From NCBI RefSeq assembly GCF_000218895.1, contig NC_015703.1:2865001-2929000 (forward strand): 64,000 bases of DNA. The letters are read 5' to 3'. The notes under the pieces were generated by a model. It did not search any database. It worked only from the letters and a program-made list of their open reading frames with translations, and was not told where the DNA came from. Numbering within the stretch: the stretch's first letter is position 1; each line of letters begins with the position of its first letter. Below, in pieces: positions 1-8,998 of this stretch. The position numbers and the translations under genes were made by a program. This DNA is from Runella slithyformis DSM 19594. GTDB taxonomy: Bacteria > Bacteroidota > Bacteroidia > Cytophagales > Spirosomataceae.

Positions 1-151
1 AACGAATTATCAGGCACAATTTTTTATTGCTTAATAAGTGTTTAACAGAAACAGGAGGTCACATATTTTATTGACTGAATGGGAGTGAAAATTTCATAAA
101 CGCCGATGAAACCCCGAAAAGAATAGACCAAAAGAGAGATTAAGGATACTG

Positions 152-796
152 TCAATAGTAGCGGGAAACTCCTAACGGAATGCCGGTGCTGATGGTGAAA
201 GAAGTGAAATCCGGATTGAAGGGAGTGGTGATCATGTGTTCAATTTCCAATTTTATTTCTCCGATTACGATACCCAACTTGGGAGCAATAGCCACAAATA
301 CTTCTCTTCCATGTCGGCGAAGTTCATAGACTTGTTGCGTCACTAAATCCCGGGCTTCCAATTTTCCAAAATACGACACCCCGGCATTTAAACCGACGTA
401 TGAACGGGTGGTGGCCGGTGCGCCCCAACTTCGATAAGCAGGAGTCAGAAAAAAATCGGCGGTCATTAAGCCGTAAGAAGTAAATTTAGGTTGAATGATG
501 CTGTTGGATTCAATATCTTCAAATTTCGGTCGAAATACACCTCCCAATTTTAAGCCGATTTTAAAGCGCTCATTTACTTTATAATAGGGTGCGACAAAGA
601 CCTGCCAGCCTACGCCGGCTTTTGTCAGAAAAAGAGGTTTGATCGTATACGCACTGCCTGCCTTGAGAAAACCCGGGCCCACCCCAACCTCCAGCCACAA
701 ACGCCGTTCGTCCTGTTCCGTAGCAATGATTCGTTGTGCCCAAGTACCTGTCGTAAGAAGTAAACCGAAAGCCAGAAATTGTAATGCGTGTTTCAT
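152..796 (-). CDS. Exported hypothetical protein, probable outer-membrane beta-barrel
   Basis: The product is about 214 residues and I do not recognise its function. The ATG at 796 is chosen because it directly starts a signal peptide (MKHALQFLAFG..TGTWAQ, cleavage probably after AQ); an in-frame ATG at 817 would only add seven residues. The mature part is rich in alternating hydrophobic, aromatic and glycine residues and ends in an aromatic pair (SRYY), which suits a small outer-membrane barrel with a C-terminal aromatic. It lies divergent to the CocE-type hydrolase gene and nothing in the context gives a substrate. Confidence 0.6.
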   Translation of the reverse strand: MKHALQFLAFGLLLTTGTWAQRIIATEQDERRLWLEVGVGPGFLKAGSAYTIKPLFLTKAGVGWQVFVAPYYKVNERFKIGLKLGGVFRPKFEDIESNSIIQPKFTSYGLMTADFFLTPAYRSWGAPATTRSYVGLNAGVSYFGKLEARDLVTQQVYELRRHGREVFVAIAPKLGIVIGEIKLEIEHMITTPFNPDFTSFTISTGIPLGVSRYY

Positions 797-953
797 AGTT
801 GTTGTGCTGAAAATCAAACAGAGCGCTTTAAAGGCGGACGAGTAGATTTGGATAAGTGCTTTGCAATTTACCGCTATTTTTTTGGTGGCAAAAACCGTGC
901 TATTATGTACCGTTCAGGCAATTTTGACGGTAAAAATTCAATTTAAGGAAGAT

Positions 954-985
954 TTTGATTTTTGAAGGCGAATTGGTTAGTTTTG
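954..985 (+). promoter_or_regulatory. Bacteroidota-type promoter for the CocE-type hydrolase gene
   Basis: TTTG at 954-957 and TAGTTTTG at 978-985 are separated by 20 bases. This fits the Bacteroidota housekeeping consensus (TTTG, 19-21 bases, TAnnTTTG). The ATG of the next gene is 25 bases downstream, so the untranslated leader would be about 15-20 bases. Confidence 0.6.
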
Positions 986-1010
986 ACCAAGTACTAAACC
1001 AAACGTTCGG

Positions 1011-2891
1011 ATGAAAAAAATATCCTTATTAATTATTATCGGGCTCTATGCCTCCCTGAGGACTTACGCGCAGGAAGATATATTAAAAAAATTACAGACA
1101 ATTGCGGTCATTGACCAAAAAGTAATGATGCCGATGCGCGACGGCGTCCGCCTGGCAACGGATATTTATCGTCCCAAAACGGATAAGCCCGTTCCGGTGA
1201 TCTTTTCCAAAACGCCCTATAATTTCAATGCCTGGGGCAACGGTGAACAGCGAAACGGAACCTATCAGCAGGCACTGGACGCCATAGCGCATGGGTATGC
1301 GCTGGTGGTACAAAATGAACGCGGACGTTTTTTCTCGGAAGGGGTATGGGATATTTTGGGTACCCCCGTCACCGATGGCTACGATGCCTTTTCGTGGCTC
1401 ACGAAGCAGGCATGGTGCAATGGAAAAATCGGTACGCTGGGCTGCTCTTCTACGGCGGAGTGGCAAATGGCCGTCGCTGCACTCGATCACCCTTCGCATG
1501 CCGCGATGGTGCCGCAGAGTTTTGGTGCCGGTGTGGGTAAAGTAGGGGAGTTTTGGGAACAGGGCAACTGGTACCGTGGCGGTGTGCAGCAAATGCTGTT
1601 TACGGCGTGGCTGTACGGGACCCAAAACGATGCCATTCGTCCGCAATTTCCTAAAACTGCCACGCAGGAGGAGTTGGTGCGGGCTTCGCGCTACTTTGAC
1701 CTGGCTACCGAAATGCCGCCCGTTGATTGGTCAAAGGGCCTGCGTCATCTTCCCGTGCAGGATATCATTAAAAATGTGAACGGACAAACAGGCGTTTATG
1801 ATAAAATGATCGTGCGCAAACCCAATGATCCGGAATGGTTCAAAGGAGGCCTGTATCACGATAACATGCCCTTCGGAGTACCGAGTTTTTGGTTTGTGTC
1901 CTGGTACGATGTATCGAGCGCGCCCAATCTTGCGCTGTATAATCACGTTCGTAAAAACGCCGCCGACCCACAGGTACGCGATAATCAATATCTGGTCATT
2001 GCGCCTACGCTGCACTGCGCTTATAAGCGTGCCACTGAAAATACCATCGTGGGGGAGCGCAGCATGGGCGATGCCCGCCTCAACTACGACGAGCAGATCT
2101 ACGCATGGTTTGACCTTTGGCTGAAAGGGGATGCCAATGATTTTAAAAAGAAAACGCCTAAAGTTCAGTATTTTACGATGGGGTCCAATAAATGGCAGTC
2201 CTCGGATACCTGGCCGCCTGCCAACGTTGAAATGACCACCTATTATCTCACAAGCGGCGGCAAAGCCAACAGTCTCTACGGCGATGGCAAACTCACAACC
2301 GCCGCGCCGGCCAAAGAGGCGAAAGTGGATGGGTTTGCGTATGACCCCATGTTTCCGGTCCCTTCCTATGGCGGCAATGTGTGCTGTACCGGAACGGCCG
2401 TGCAGGGAGGAGCGTTTGACCAGCATCAGATGGAAACGCGTCATGATATTTTGGTTTACACCACCGAGCCCTTTAAAGACGGTGCCGAACTGTCGGGCTC
2501 GATCGAAACGACGCTGTACGTAGGCTCAGATGCAAAAGACACTGATTTTACGGTAAAACTCATTGATGTTTACCCCGACGGACGTGCGTATAATCTGGAT
2601 GAAACCATTCTGCGGGCCCGCTACCGCGAGGGATTTGATAAAGAGGTCATGATGGAAAAAGGTAAGGTCTATAAACTTACGCTGAGCCCGATGGTAACTT
2701 CCAACTACTTTGCGCCGGGGCATAGCCTTCGGGTGGAAGTATCAAGCAGTAACTTTCCGCGTTTTGAGCGTAACCTTAATACGGGAGGAAAGAATTTCGA
2801 CGAAAAAACGGGCGTAGTCGCCAATAACCAAATTTACCATTCGGCGGCTTATCCGTCGGCTATTCGTGTGCCGTTGGTGAAAGTTAAATAA
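1011..2891 (+). CDS. CocE/NonD-family alpha/beta hydrolase (X-Pro dipeptidyl-peptidase S15 type)
   Basis: This 626-residue exported hydrolase carries a signal peptide ([19 protein letters not shown]). The N-terminal catalytic alpha/beta fold has an early [18 protein letters not shown] segment typical of the family, and the nucleophile elbow GCSSTAEW at about residues 144-151 (Ser146 by analogy with GxSYxG). A C-terminal jelly-roll of the PepX_C type covers roughly residues 360-620. Family members hydrolyse acyl bonds (cocaine esterase, glutaryl-7-ACA acylase, X-Pro dipeptidases), so a periplasmic or surface peptidase/acylase role is likely, but the substrate cannot be read from the sequence. 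It is probably followed by the Asp-box protein in the same direction, 101 bases downstream. Confidence 0.85.
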   Translation: MKKISLLIIIGLYASLRTYAQEDILKKLQTIAVIDQKVMMPMRDGVRLATDIYRPKTDKPVPVIFSKTPYNFNAWGNGEQRNGTYQQALDAIAHGYALVVQNERGRFFSEGVWDILGTPVTDGYDAFSWLTKQAWCNGKIGTLGCSSTAEWQMAVAALDHPSHAAMVPQSFGAGVGKVGEFWEQGNWYRGGVQQMLFTAWLYGTQNDAIRPQFPKTATQEELVRASRYFDLATEMPPVDWSKGLRHLPVQDIIKNVNGQTGVYDKMIVRKPNDPEWFKGGLYHDNMPFGVPSFWFVSWYDVSSAPNLALYNHVRKNAADPQVRDNQYLVIAPTLHCAYKRATENTIVGERSMGDARLNYDEQIYAWFDLWLKGDANDFKKKTPKVQYFTMGSNKWQSSDTWPPANVEMTTYYLTSGGKANSLYGDGKLTTAAPAKEAKVDGFAYDPMFPVPSYGGNVCCTGTAVQGGAFDQHQMETRHDILVYTTEPFKDGAELSGSIETTLYVGSDAKDTDFTVKLIDVYPDGRAYNLDETILRARYREGFDKEVMMEKGKVYKLTLSPMVTSNYFAPGHSLRVEVSSSNFPRFERNLNTGGKNFDEKTGVVANNQIYHSAAYPSAIRVPLVKVK

Positions 2892-2992
2892 ACCTCCTGA
2901 GAGCAGGTCGAAAGGCCCACGCTTTTATCACCGACAACTTGAGTTATTCTATACTGATTTGTCTACTATTTACCATCAATAACCCTTCACTT

Positions 2993-5900
2993 ATGAAGAT
3001 CATTTCCTTAAAGACTATTTACTTCCTCTTGGCGGGCGTGTGTTTATTTACTCCGTCTTTCGGTCAAAAGAAAAAAGAGGCTAAGCCCATCGCTTCTGTC
3101 AAAGAGGAGCCTAAAAATGACCCTTTCCATTCGGGTACTTTCAGTGGTTTAAAATTCCGCAGCATTGGCCCGGCGGTCACTTCCGGGCGCGTGGTTGATT
3201 TGGCCGTCAATCCTCAAAATCACAGTGAATATTACGTTGCAGTGGCGGCGGGCGGTGTTTGGAAAACGACCAATCATGGGGTTACATACGAGCCGGTGTT
3301 TGAGGGTGAAGGTTCTTATTCTATCGGTTGCATAACCATTGATCCTTCCAATACGAATGTCGTTTGGGTGGGCTCGGGTGAAAATAATAATCAACGTGCC
3401 GCAAACTACGGCGACGGGGTTTATAAATCGGAAGACGGCGGCAAATCCTGGAAAAATGTCGGACTTAAAACTTCCGAGCATATCGGGCGCATCGTGGTTG
3501 ATCCCGCTAATTCGGATGTTGTTTATGTGGCTGCTTACGGTCCGCTTTGGTCGTCGGGCGGGGAGCGGGGAATTTACAAAACGACCGACGGCGGTAAAAC
3601 CTGGAAAGCAGTTTTGACGGTGAGTGAGCACACGGGTTTTAATGAAATTCACATTGATCCGCGCAACTCAAATGTACTTTATGCCACGGCGCACCAACGT
3701 CAACGTAAGGTATTTACCTACATCAGCGGCGGCCCGGAATCGGCTATCTATAAAAGTACGGATGGAGGTGCCACATGGAATAAACTCACCCGAGGGCTGC
3801 CAAGCGGCGACGTAGGTCGTATCGGAATGGCGATATCGCCCGTCAATCCGGACATACTTTATGCGGTGGTTGAAGCGGCTGAGCAAAACGGCGGTGTGTT
3901 TCGCTCTACTGACCGTGGGGCAAGCTGGAGCAAAATGAGCGGGTATTTCACTTCGGGGAATTATTACCAGGAACTATTCTGCGATCCTAAAAATTCGGAC
4001 AAAATCTACATTACCGATACGTACTTTATGGTGTCGGAAGATGGCGGTAAGACCATGAAACGACTGGGAGAGATGCATAAACACGTGGATAATCACGTGA
4101 TCTGGCTTAACCCAAATGACCCCAACCAATTAATTGTAGGGTGCGACGGAGGTCTTTACGAAAGCTATGACGGAGGTAAACTGTGGAGTTTTAAAGAAAA
4201 CCTTCCCGTCACTCAGTTTTACAAAGTCACTACCGACAATGCGTTTCCATTCTACAATGTATTGGGCGGAACACAGGATAATTTCAGTCTGGCCGGCCCT
4301 TCGCGCACGATCAGTGCCAACGGTATTGTGAACGAAAATTGGATAGTGACGCAGGGAGGTGATGGGTTTGAATCGCAGGTGGACCCCCAAGACCCGAATA
4401 CTGTTTATGCCCAGTCGCAATACGGCGGGTTGGGGCGTTTTGATAAAAAAACGGGCGAAAGCGTTGATATTCGCCCCGTTGAATTGGAAGGCGAACCGGC
4501 GTATCGCTGGAATTGGGATGCGCCTTTGGCGATTTCTCAACACAAACCTACCCGATTGTATTTTGCGGCCAACAAAGTATTTAAAACCGACGATCGGGGA
4601 AATACCTGGAAAGTCATCAGTCCGGATCTGAGCCGGCAAATAGACCGCAATACATTGCCGATAATGGGGAAAGTATGGAGTATAGACGCCATCGCCAAAA
4701 ACAGCTCTACCGATATTTATGGGAATATCACGACTGTTTCAGAATCTAAATTAGACGAAAACCTGCTCTACGCCGGCACTGACGACGGCCTCATACACGT
4801 GACCGTTGATGGAGGACAAAACTGGACAAAAATAGATGTAAACAACATTTCGGGTGCCCCTGAGCGTACCTATGTAAACCAACTGTTAGCTTCTCAACAC
4901 GACAAAAACGTAGTTTATGCCACTTTCAACCATCACCGCTACGGCGATTTTAAACCGTATATTTATAAAAGTACCGATCAGGGTAAAACGTGGACCGCAC
5001 TCCAAAATAATTTGCCTGAACGCGGTACGGTTTATACAGTAGCCGAAGACCACGTAAATGCTGATTTGCTTTTTGTCGGGACAGAATTCGGGTTGTTTTT
5101 CAGTATAGACGGTGGCCAAAAATGGATACAGCTAAAATCCGGACTGCCCACGATCGCTGTGCGGGATTTGGACATTCAAAAACGGGAAAATGATCTTGTC
5201 TTAGCTACTTTCGGACGCGGTTTCTACATTTTAGATGATTATACCCCTCTCCGAAATCTTAAAAAAGAAGATTTGTCCAAAGACGCCTTCATTGCCGGTA
5301 TAAAAGATGCGTGGCACTTTCTGCCGTCGCAGCCGTTGGGCTTAAGAGGCAAGGGGTTTCAGGGAGAAAGCTACTTTGCAACGCCCAATCCGGACGTTGG
5401 CTCCGTATTTACATATTATCTTAAAGACGACATTAAAACCCTGAAGGAAAAACGTAAAGAGCGAGAAAAAGCGTTAATGGATAAAAAACAATCGGTTTTC
5501 TATCCTTCGATTGATTCGCTGCGTTTGGAGGAGGCGCAACCTGCTCCTTATTTACTTTTTACCATTACTGACGAAAGCGGGAATACAGTTCGTCGTCTCA
5601 AAGCTCCGGCCAAAAAAGGTTTGCAGCGCATTACGTGGGATTTTCGCTATGATGCGCCTGACCCGGTCAATTTTAACGAACCCGACCCGATGAATTTTTT
5701 CTCCGGTCCGGACCTTGGAGCCATGGCTTTTGCCGGAAATTATAAAGTAGCGCTCAGCAAATTTGAGGATGGTACCTTTACGGAACTTGTACCCGCTCAA
5801 CCGTTTAAGGTGGTCTCCCTGAACGCCGTTTCGATGACTGCTGCCGACAAAAAAGCCTTGCAAACTTTTACCCAAAAAGCGGCTTCGCTTGTACGGGCTT

Positions 5901-6319
5901 TAGGTGGGGCCCAAGGGGTGTACGGAGAATTGAACAGTAAAATGCGCTTTCTGAAAGCCGCGTGGCAAAGTACACCCAAAGCGCCGGCCGGGCTGCAAAC
6001 CCAATTTCTTGCCATCGAAAAGCAACTTACGGCTCTCAGCACGGCTCTTTACGGCGATCGTACTTTGGCGAGGCGCGAGTTTGAAACCTTACCTTCCATC
6101 AGCGAACGGGTAGGTCGTATTCAGGGGAACCTCGTCAGTACGTCGGCGGCTCCAACGCAAACCATGCTCACTTCTTATCAAACAGTAGCCAAGCAGTTTG
6201 CAGCATTTCTGACAGACCTCCGCAAAACCCAAGCCGATATGATAGCGCTGGAAACGGCGCTGCAAAGTGCAGAAGCACCACATACACCGGGGCGGTTTCC
6301 TGACTGGAAGGAGAATTGA
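2993..6319 (+). CDS. Exported BNR/Asp-box (sortilin VPS10-like) beta-propeller protein
   Basis: The product is about 1108 residues. The ATG at 2993 is preferred over an upstream TTG at 2939 because it starts directly with a signal peptide (MKIISLKTIYFLLAG..SFGQ). The body contains at least ten Asp-box motifs of the form S-x-D-x-G-x-x-W, for example SEDGGKSWKN, TTDGGKTWKA, STDGGATWNK, STDRGASWSK, SYDGGKLWSF, TVDGGQNWTK, STDQGKTWTA and SIDGGQKWIQ. These occupy about residues 50-750 and imply two or more beta-propellers like those of the VPS10/sortilin and plant photosystem-assembly-like families. The last 350 residues are a non-propeller domain with helical, Ala/Gln-rich segments. Such proteins are common in Bacteroidota; the function is unknown, and it may be a secreted glycosidase-like or binding protein. 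Confidence 0.8.
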   Translation: MKIISLKTIYFLLAGVCLFTPSFGQKKKEAKPIASVKEEPKNDPFHSGTFSGLKFRSIGPAVTSGRVVDLAVNPQNHSEYYVAVAAGGVWKTTNHGVTYEPVFEGEGSYSIGCITIDPSNTNVVWVGSGENNNQRAANYGDGVYKSEDGGKSWKNVGLKTSEHIGRIVVDPANSDVVYVAAYGPLWSSGGERGIYKTTDGGKTWKAVLTVSEHTGFNEIHIDPRNSNVLYATAHQRQRKVFTYISGGPESAIYKSTDGGATWNKLTRGLPSGDVGRIGMAISPVNPDILYAVVEAAEQNGGVFRSTDRGASWSKMSGYFTSGNYYQELFCDPKNSDKIYITDTYFMVSEDGGKTMKRLGEMHKHVDNHVIWLNPNDPNQLIVGCDGGLYESYDGGKLWSFKENLPVTQFYKVTTDNAFPFYNVLGGTQDNFSLAGPSRTISANGIVNENWIVTQGGDGFESQVDPQDPNTVYAQSQYGGLGRFDKKTGESVDIRPVELEGEPAYRWNWDAPLAISQHKPTRLYFAANKVFKTDDRGNTWKVISPDLSRQIDRNTLPIMGKVWSIDAIAKNSSTDIYGNITTVSESKLDENLLYAGTDDGLIHVTVDGGQNWTKIDVNNISGAPERTYVNQLLASQHDKNVVYATFNHHRYGDFKPYIYKSTDQGKTWTALQNNLPERGTVYTVAEDHVNADLLFVGTEFGLFFSIDGGQKWIQLKSGLPTIAVRDLDIQKRENDLVLATFGRGFYILDDYTPLRNLKKEDLSKDAFIAGIKDAWHFLPSQPLGLRGKGFQGESYFATPNPDVGSVFTYYLKDDIKTLKEKRKEREKALMDKKQSVFYPSIDSLRLEEAQPAPYLLFTITDESGNTVRRLKAPAKKGLQRITWDFRYDAPDPVNFNEPDPMNFFSGPDLGAMAFAGNYKVALSKFEDGTFTELVPAQPFKVVSLNAVSMTAADKKALQTFTQKAASLVRALGGAQGVYGELNSKMRFLKAAWQSTPKAPAGLQTQFLAIEKQLTALSTALYGDRTLARREFETLPSISERVGRIQGNLVSTSAAPTQTMLTSYQTVAKQFAAFLTDLRKTQADMIALETALQSAEAPHTPGRFPDWKEN

Positions 6320-6347
6320 TTTGAAGCATCTTTTGCCAAAACGATTA

Positions 6348-6378
6348 TCTACGCGAAAGTTATTACTTTTGCGTAGAT
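6348..6378. other. 13-bp-stem hairpin overlapping a -7-like element
   Basis: TCTACGCGAAAGT (6348-6360) is complementary, with one G-T pair, to ACTTTTGCGTAGA (6366-6378) across a TATT loop. No T-run follows, so it is not a standard terminator. TACTTTTG (6365-6372), a match to the Bacteroidota -7 box, falls inside the right arm. It could be an operator or a transcript-end hairpin. Confidence 0.5.
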
Positions 6379-6429
6379 AGCATAGTTATTTTGCGCGTAG
6401 CAAGGCCCTAACTTTAATTCAATCGTTTC

Positions 6430-7995
6430 GTGAAAAAACACCTTGCCTGGCTTTGCCTGTTACTGTTTTTAGGATTGGAAGGCTGTAAAACAGTCAGGAA
6501 ACCCCGCACCACTCCCCGCGATTTCGGCCCGATGGGACTGCGCCGCGAAATGCGGGCCGTTTGGATCGCTACCGTCGATAATATTGACTGGCCAAGCCGT
6601 AAAAATCTTTCTCCCGAAGAACAGCGCGAAGAGTTTATCCGAATTCTGGATACGCACAAGCGTACCGGCATCAACGCCGTGTTTGTACAGGTGCGCGCCG
6701 CCGCCGACGCCTTTTACGCCAAAAGCGAAGAGCCGTGGTCGGAGTGGCTGACGGGAAAACAGGGCAAAGCCCCGGAGCCGTTTTATGACCCGATGGAATT
6801 TATGATCGAAGAATGCCATCGTCGGGGCATGGAGTTTCATGCCTGGCTCAACCTCAATCGGGCAGCGCACCGAGCCACCAAAAGTATTGCCAGTGATAAC
6901 GTTGGCCGTCGGCACCCCGAGTGGGTGTTTGAGTACGATGGTTATAAACTGTTTAATTTCGGATTGCCCGAAGTACGGGAGTATATCACGGGCATTACGT
7001 CCAACATCGTTAAAAACTACGACGTGGACGGAATCCACTTTGACGATTATTTCTACCCCTATACCGTGACAGGCCAAACCCTCAAAGATGAAGAAGCATT
7101 TCGTCAATACGGTGCCCGATTCAGAAACAAGGATGATTGGCGACGCGACAATATAGACAAGCTCATTAAACAGATCAGTGATGCCATCAGCGCCGAAAAA
7201 TCTTACGTAAAATTTGGTATCAGTCCCTTCGGCGTGTGGCGAAACCGGAAAGATGACCCGAGCGGCTCCGCCACGGAAGCCGGGCAAACGTCCTATGACA
7301 ATCTGTTTGCCGATACTAAAAAATGGATGAAGGCCGGATGGATAGATTACATGGTACCGCAGATCTATTTTTCGACCAAACACGATAAAGTTCCATTCAA
7401 AACCTTAACTGCCTGGTGGCTGCAGCATACCTATGGGCGTCATTTGTACATTGGTCAGGGTGCGTATAAAGTGGGAACGCAGGAGAAGGACAGGGCTTGG
7501 GTAAGCGCGGCTGAATTTCCGAACCAAATGCGCTTTATTCGCCTCAATCCCGAAATTACCGGCAGTGCATTTTTCAGTTCCAAGTCATTGATTGCCAATA
7601 AAATGGGGCACGCTGATTCCCTGCGCACCAACTTCTATAAAGAACCGGCCTTTCCACCGACCATGCCCTGGAAAGATCGGATAACACCGCTTACGCCCCG
7701 TAACTTACAGGCGACCGATACGCGCAACGGAGTGGAATTGCGCTGGACGGCCCCTGAGCCCGCCCGCGACGGCGACCGAGCGCATTACTACGCAGTCTAT
7801 CGCTACTCAGACGACGAAACCCCGCGACTGTTGGCGGCCTGCTATGAAGGCCAAACCCGGGCGCTCGACCGAACCGCCTTGCGCAACCGCCGCTATACCT
7901 ACGCTATTACCGCCCTCGACCGCCTCCACAATGAGAGCGAAGCCGTGCTTACATCTGTTATGGTGCGGTCAAGTGTTCGTGCTTCAAAAAAATAA
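6430..7995 (+). CDS. Glycoside-hydrolase-like GHL10 (DUF187) family lipoprotein
   Basis: This 521-residue lipoprotein has an SPII signal with lipobox LEGC (Cys21). Residues about 35-410 form the GHL10/DUF187 TIM-barrel typical of YngK- and DigH-like proteins: EMRAVWIATVDNIDWPS at the start, then the active-site strand DGIHFDDYFYPY and the later segment WIDYMVPQIYFS. A fibronectin-III-like module follows (about 425-515; LQATDTRNGVELRWTAPEP). DigH is a peptidoglycan glycosidase acting on denuded glycan strands, so a cell-wall role at the outer membrane or periplasm is plausible. The NamZ-like muramidase and the SAM hydrolase are encoded convergently just downstream. Confidence 0.85.
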   Translation: MKKHLAWLCLLLFLGLEGCKTVRKPRTTPRDFGPMGLRREMRAVWIATVDNIDWPSRKNLSPEEQREEFIRILDTHKRTGINAVFVQVRAAADAFYAKSEEPWSEWLTGKQGKAPEPFYDPMEFMIEECHRRGMEFHAWLNLNRAAHRATKSIASDNVGRRHPEWVFEYDGYKLFNFGLPEVREYITGITSNIVKNYDVDGIHFDDYFYPYTVTGQTLKDEEAFRQYGARFRNKDDWRRDNIDKLIKQISDAISAEKSYVKFGISPFGVWRNRKDDPSGSATEAGQTSYDNLFADTKKWMKAGWIDYMVPQIYFSTKHDKVPFKTLTAWWLQHTYGRHLYIGQGAYKVGTQEKDRAWVSAAEFPNQMRFIRLNPEITGSAFFSSKSLIANKMGHADSLRTNFYKEPAFPPTMPWKDRITPLTPRNLQATDTRNGVELRWTAPEPARDGDRAHYYAVYRYSDDETPRLLAACYEGQTRALDRTALRNRRYTYAITALDRLHNESEAVLTSVMVRSSVRASKK

Positions 7996-7996
7996 T

Positions 7997-8026
7997 AGAT
8001 TTGGAAAGTTTTTAAACTTTCTAAGT
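7997..8026. repeat. REP-like palindrome between convergent genes
   Basis: The palindrome has arms GGAAAGTTT and AAACTTTCT and lies exactly between the ends of two convergent genes. It begins AGATTTGGAA and ends AAGT, as does the palindrome at 18538-18570, so both look like copies of one dispersed element. It may also act as a bidirectional terminator. Confidence 0.5.
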
Positions 8027-8027
8027 A

Positions 8028-8918
8028 TCACTTCTCCACCTTTACTTTCCATTCCGGGCCGCTTTTTACGCCGTATTTTGACGAGAAATCGCCCATGTTG
8101 ATGGCAAATGAGAGATTCATGAGGCTGTTAAGATAACTCATCGGCTGCCCTTCGGGGACTTCACCGAAGGTATTGGCAAACGGCATTGCGCCTTCAAAAA
8201 TAAGTTTATCGTTTTGCCACACGGTTACTTTTACGTTTTGTCCTGCGGTGATGTTCAGCTTTTTGAAGAGGTCCACCGGAATATTGGTCCAGATGTTTCC
8301 GTATTGTACATCCAGGATCGGGATGTTGCCTATGATGGCATTGCCTTCGAGTACCGGTTTTTGGAACGGAATTTTTACCACCGCATTGGGAAGGCGTTTG
8401 CCGACCTGCGCCAGGGTGATCACTCCGGCCGCCAGCCGCGCCGCTGTATACGCATAAACATCGCGCCCGTGAAAGGTATAAGAAGCCTGCGAGTTTCGAC
8501 GACGGTTAAGGACTTCGTCGATTTCGTGGACTTCCTGAATGCCCAATGACTCGGCAATGAGCGTAAAACTGCCATTGTCGGGCCCAACAAAATAATGGCC
8601 GCTTTTGGTTTTAAGCACTACCGAGGTGCGCTCCGTGCCTACACCCGGGTCTACCACCGACACAAAAACGGTGCCTCTGGGCCAATACGGTGCGGTTTGT
8701 TCAAGGCGATAGGCGGCTTCCCAAATGTTGTAAGCGGGAATTTCGTGCGTCAGATCAAACAGCCTCAGATTTGGATGTACGCCCATCGCTACGCCTTTCA
8801 TGGCCGATACCGCGCCGTCTTTCAGGCCAAAATCCGTTTGAAAAACTACCGTTTTGGGCTGGGCCAAGAGGGTAAGTGAGCCTAAAAGAAAGAGGAGAGA
8901 AGAAGTAAGGTTTTTCAT
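8028..8918 (-). CDS. Exported SAM hydroxide adenosyltransferase (DUF62 family)
   Basis: The 296-residue product matches the DUF62 / S-adenosylmethionine hydroxide adenosyltransferase family, relatives of fluorinase and chlorinase. Visible motifs are TDFGLKDGAVSAMKG near residue 28, FVSVVDPGVGTE near 85, YFVGPDNGSF near 108 and FHGRDVYAYTAARLA near 148. Characterised members split SAM into adenosine and methionine using water. The first 19 residues (MKNLTSSLLFLLGSLTLLA) form a clear signal peptide, so the protein is predicted to be exported, which is odd for an enzyme of a cytosolic cofactor. It lies 80 bases downstream of the NamZ-like gene on the same strand. Confidence 0.85.
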   Translation of the reverse strand: MKNLTSSLLFLLGSLTLLAQPKTVVFQTDFGLKDGAVSAMKGVAMGVHPNLRLFDLTHEIPAYNIWEAAYRLEQTAPYWPRGTVFVSVVDPGVGTERTSVVLKTKSGHYFVGPDNGSFTLIAESLGIQEVHEIDEVLNRRRNSQASYTFHGRDVYAYTAARLAAGVITLAQVGKRLPNAVVKIPFQKPVLEGNAIIGNIPILDVQYGNIWTNIPVDLFKKLNITAGQNVKVTVWQNDKLIFEGAMPFANTFGEVPEGQPMSYLNSLMNLSFAINMGDFSSKYGVKSGPEWKVKVEK

Positions 8919-8998
8919 GGGATTTATTTCTTGAATGTCGGGCTGAATAGTGTAAAAGTACTTATTAATAGCTTTTCAGACACTTGGAGCGCAGGTCG

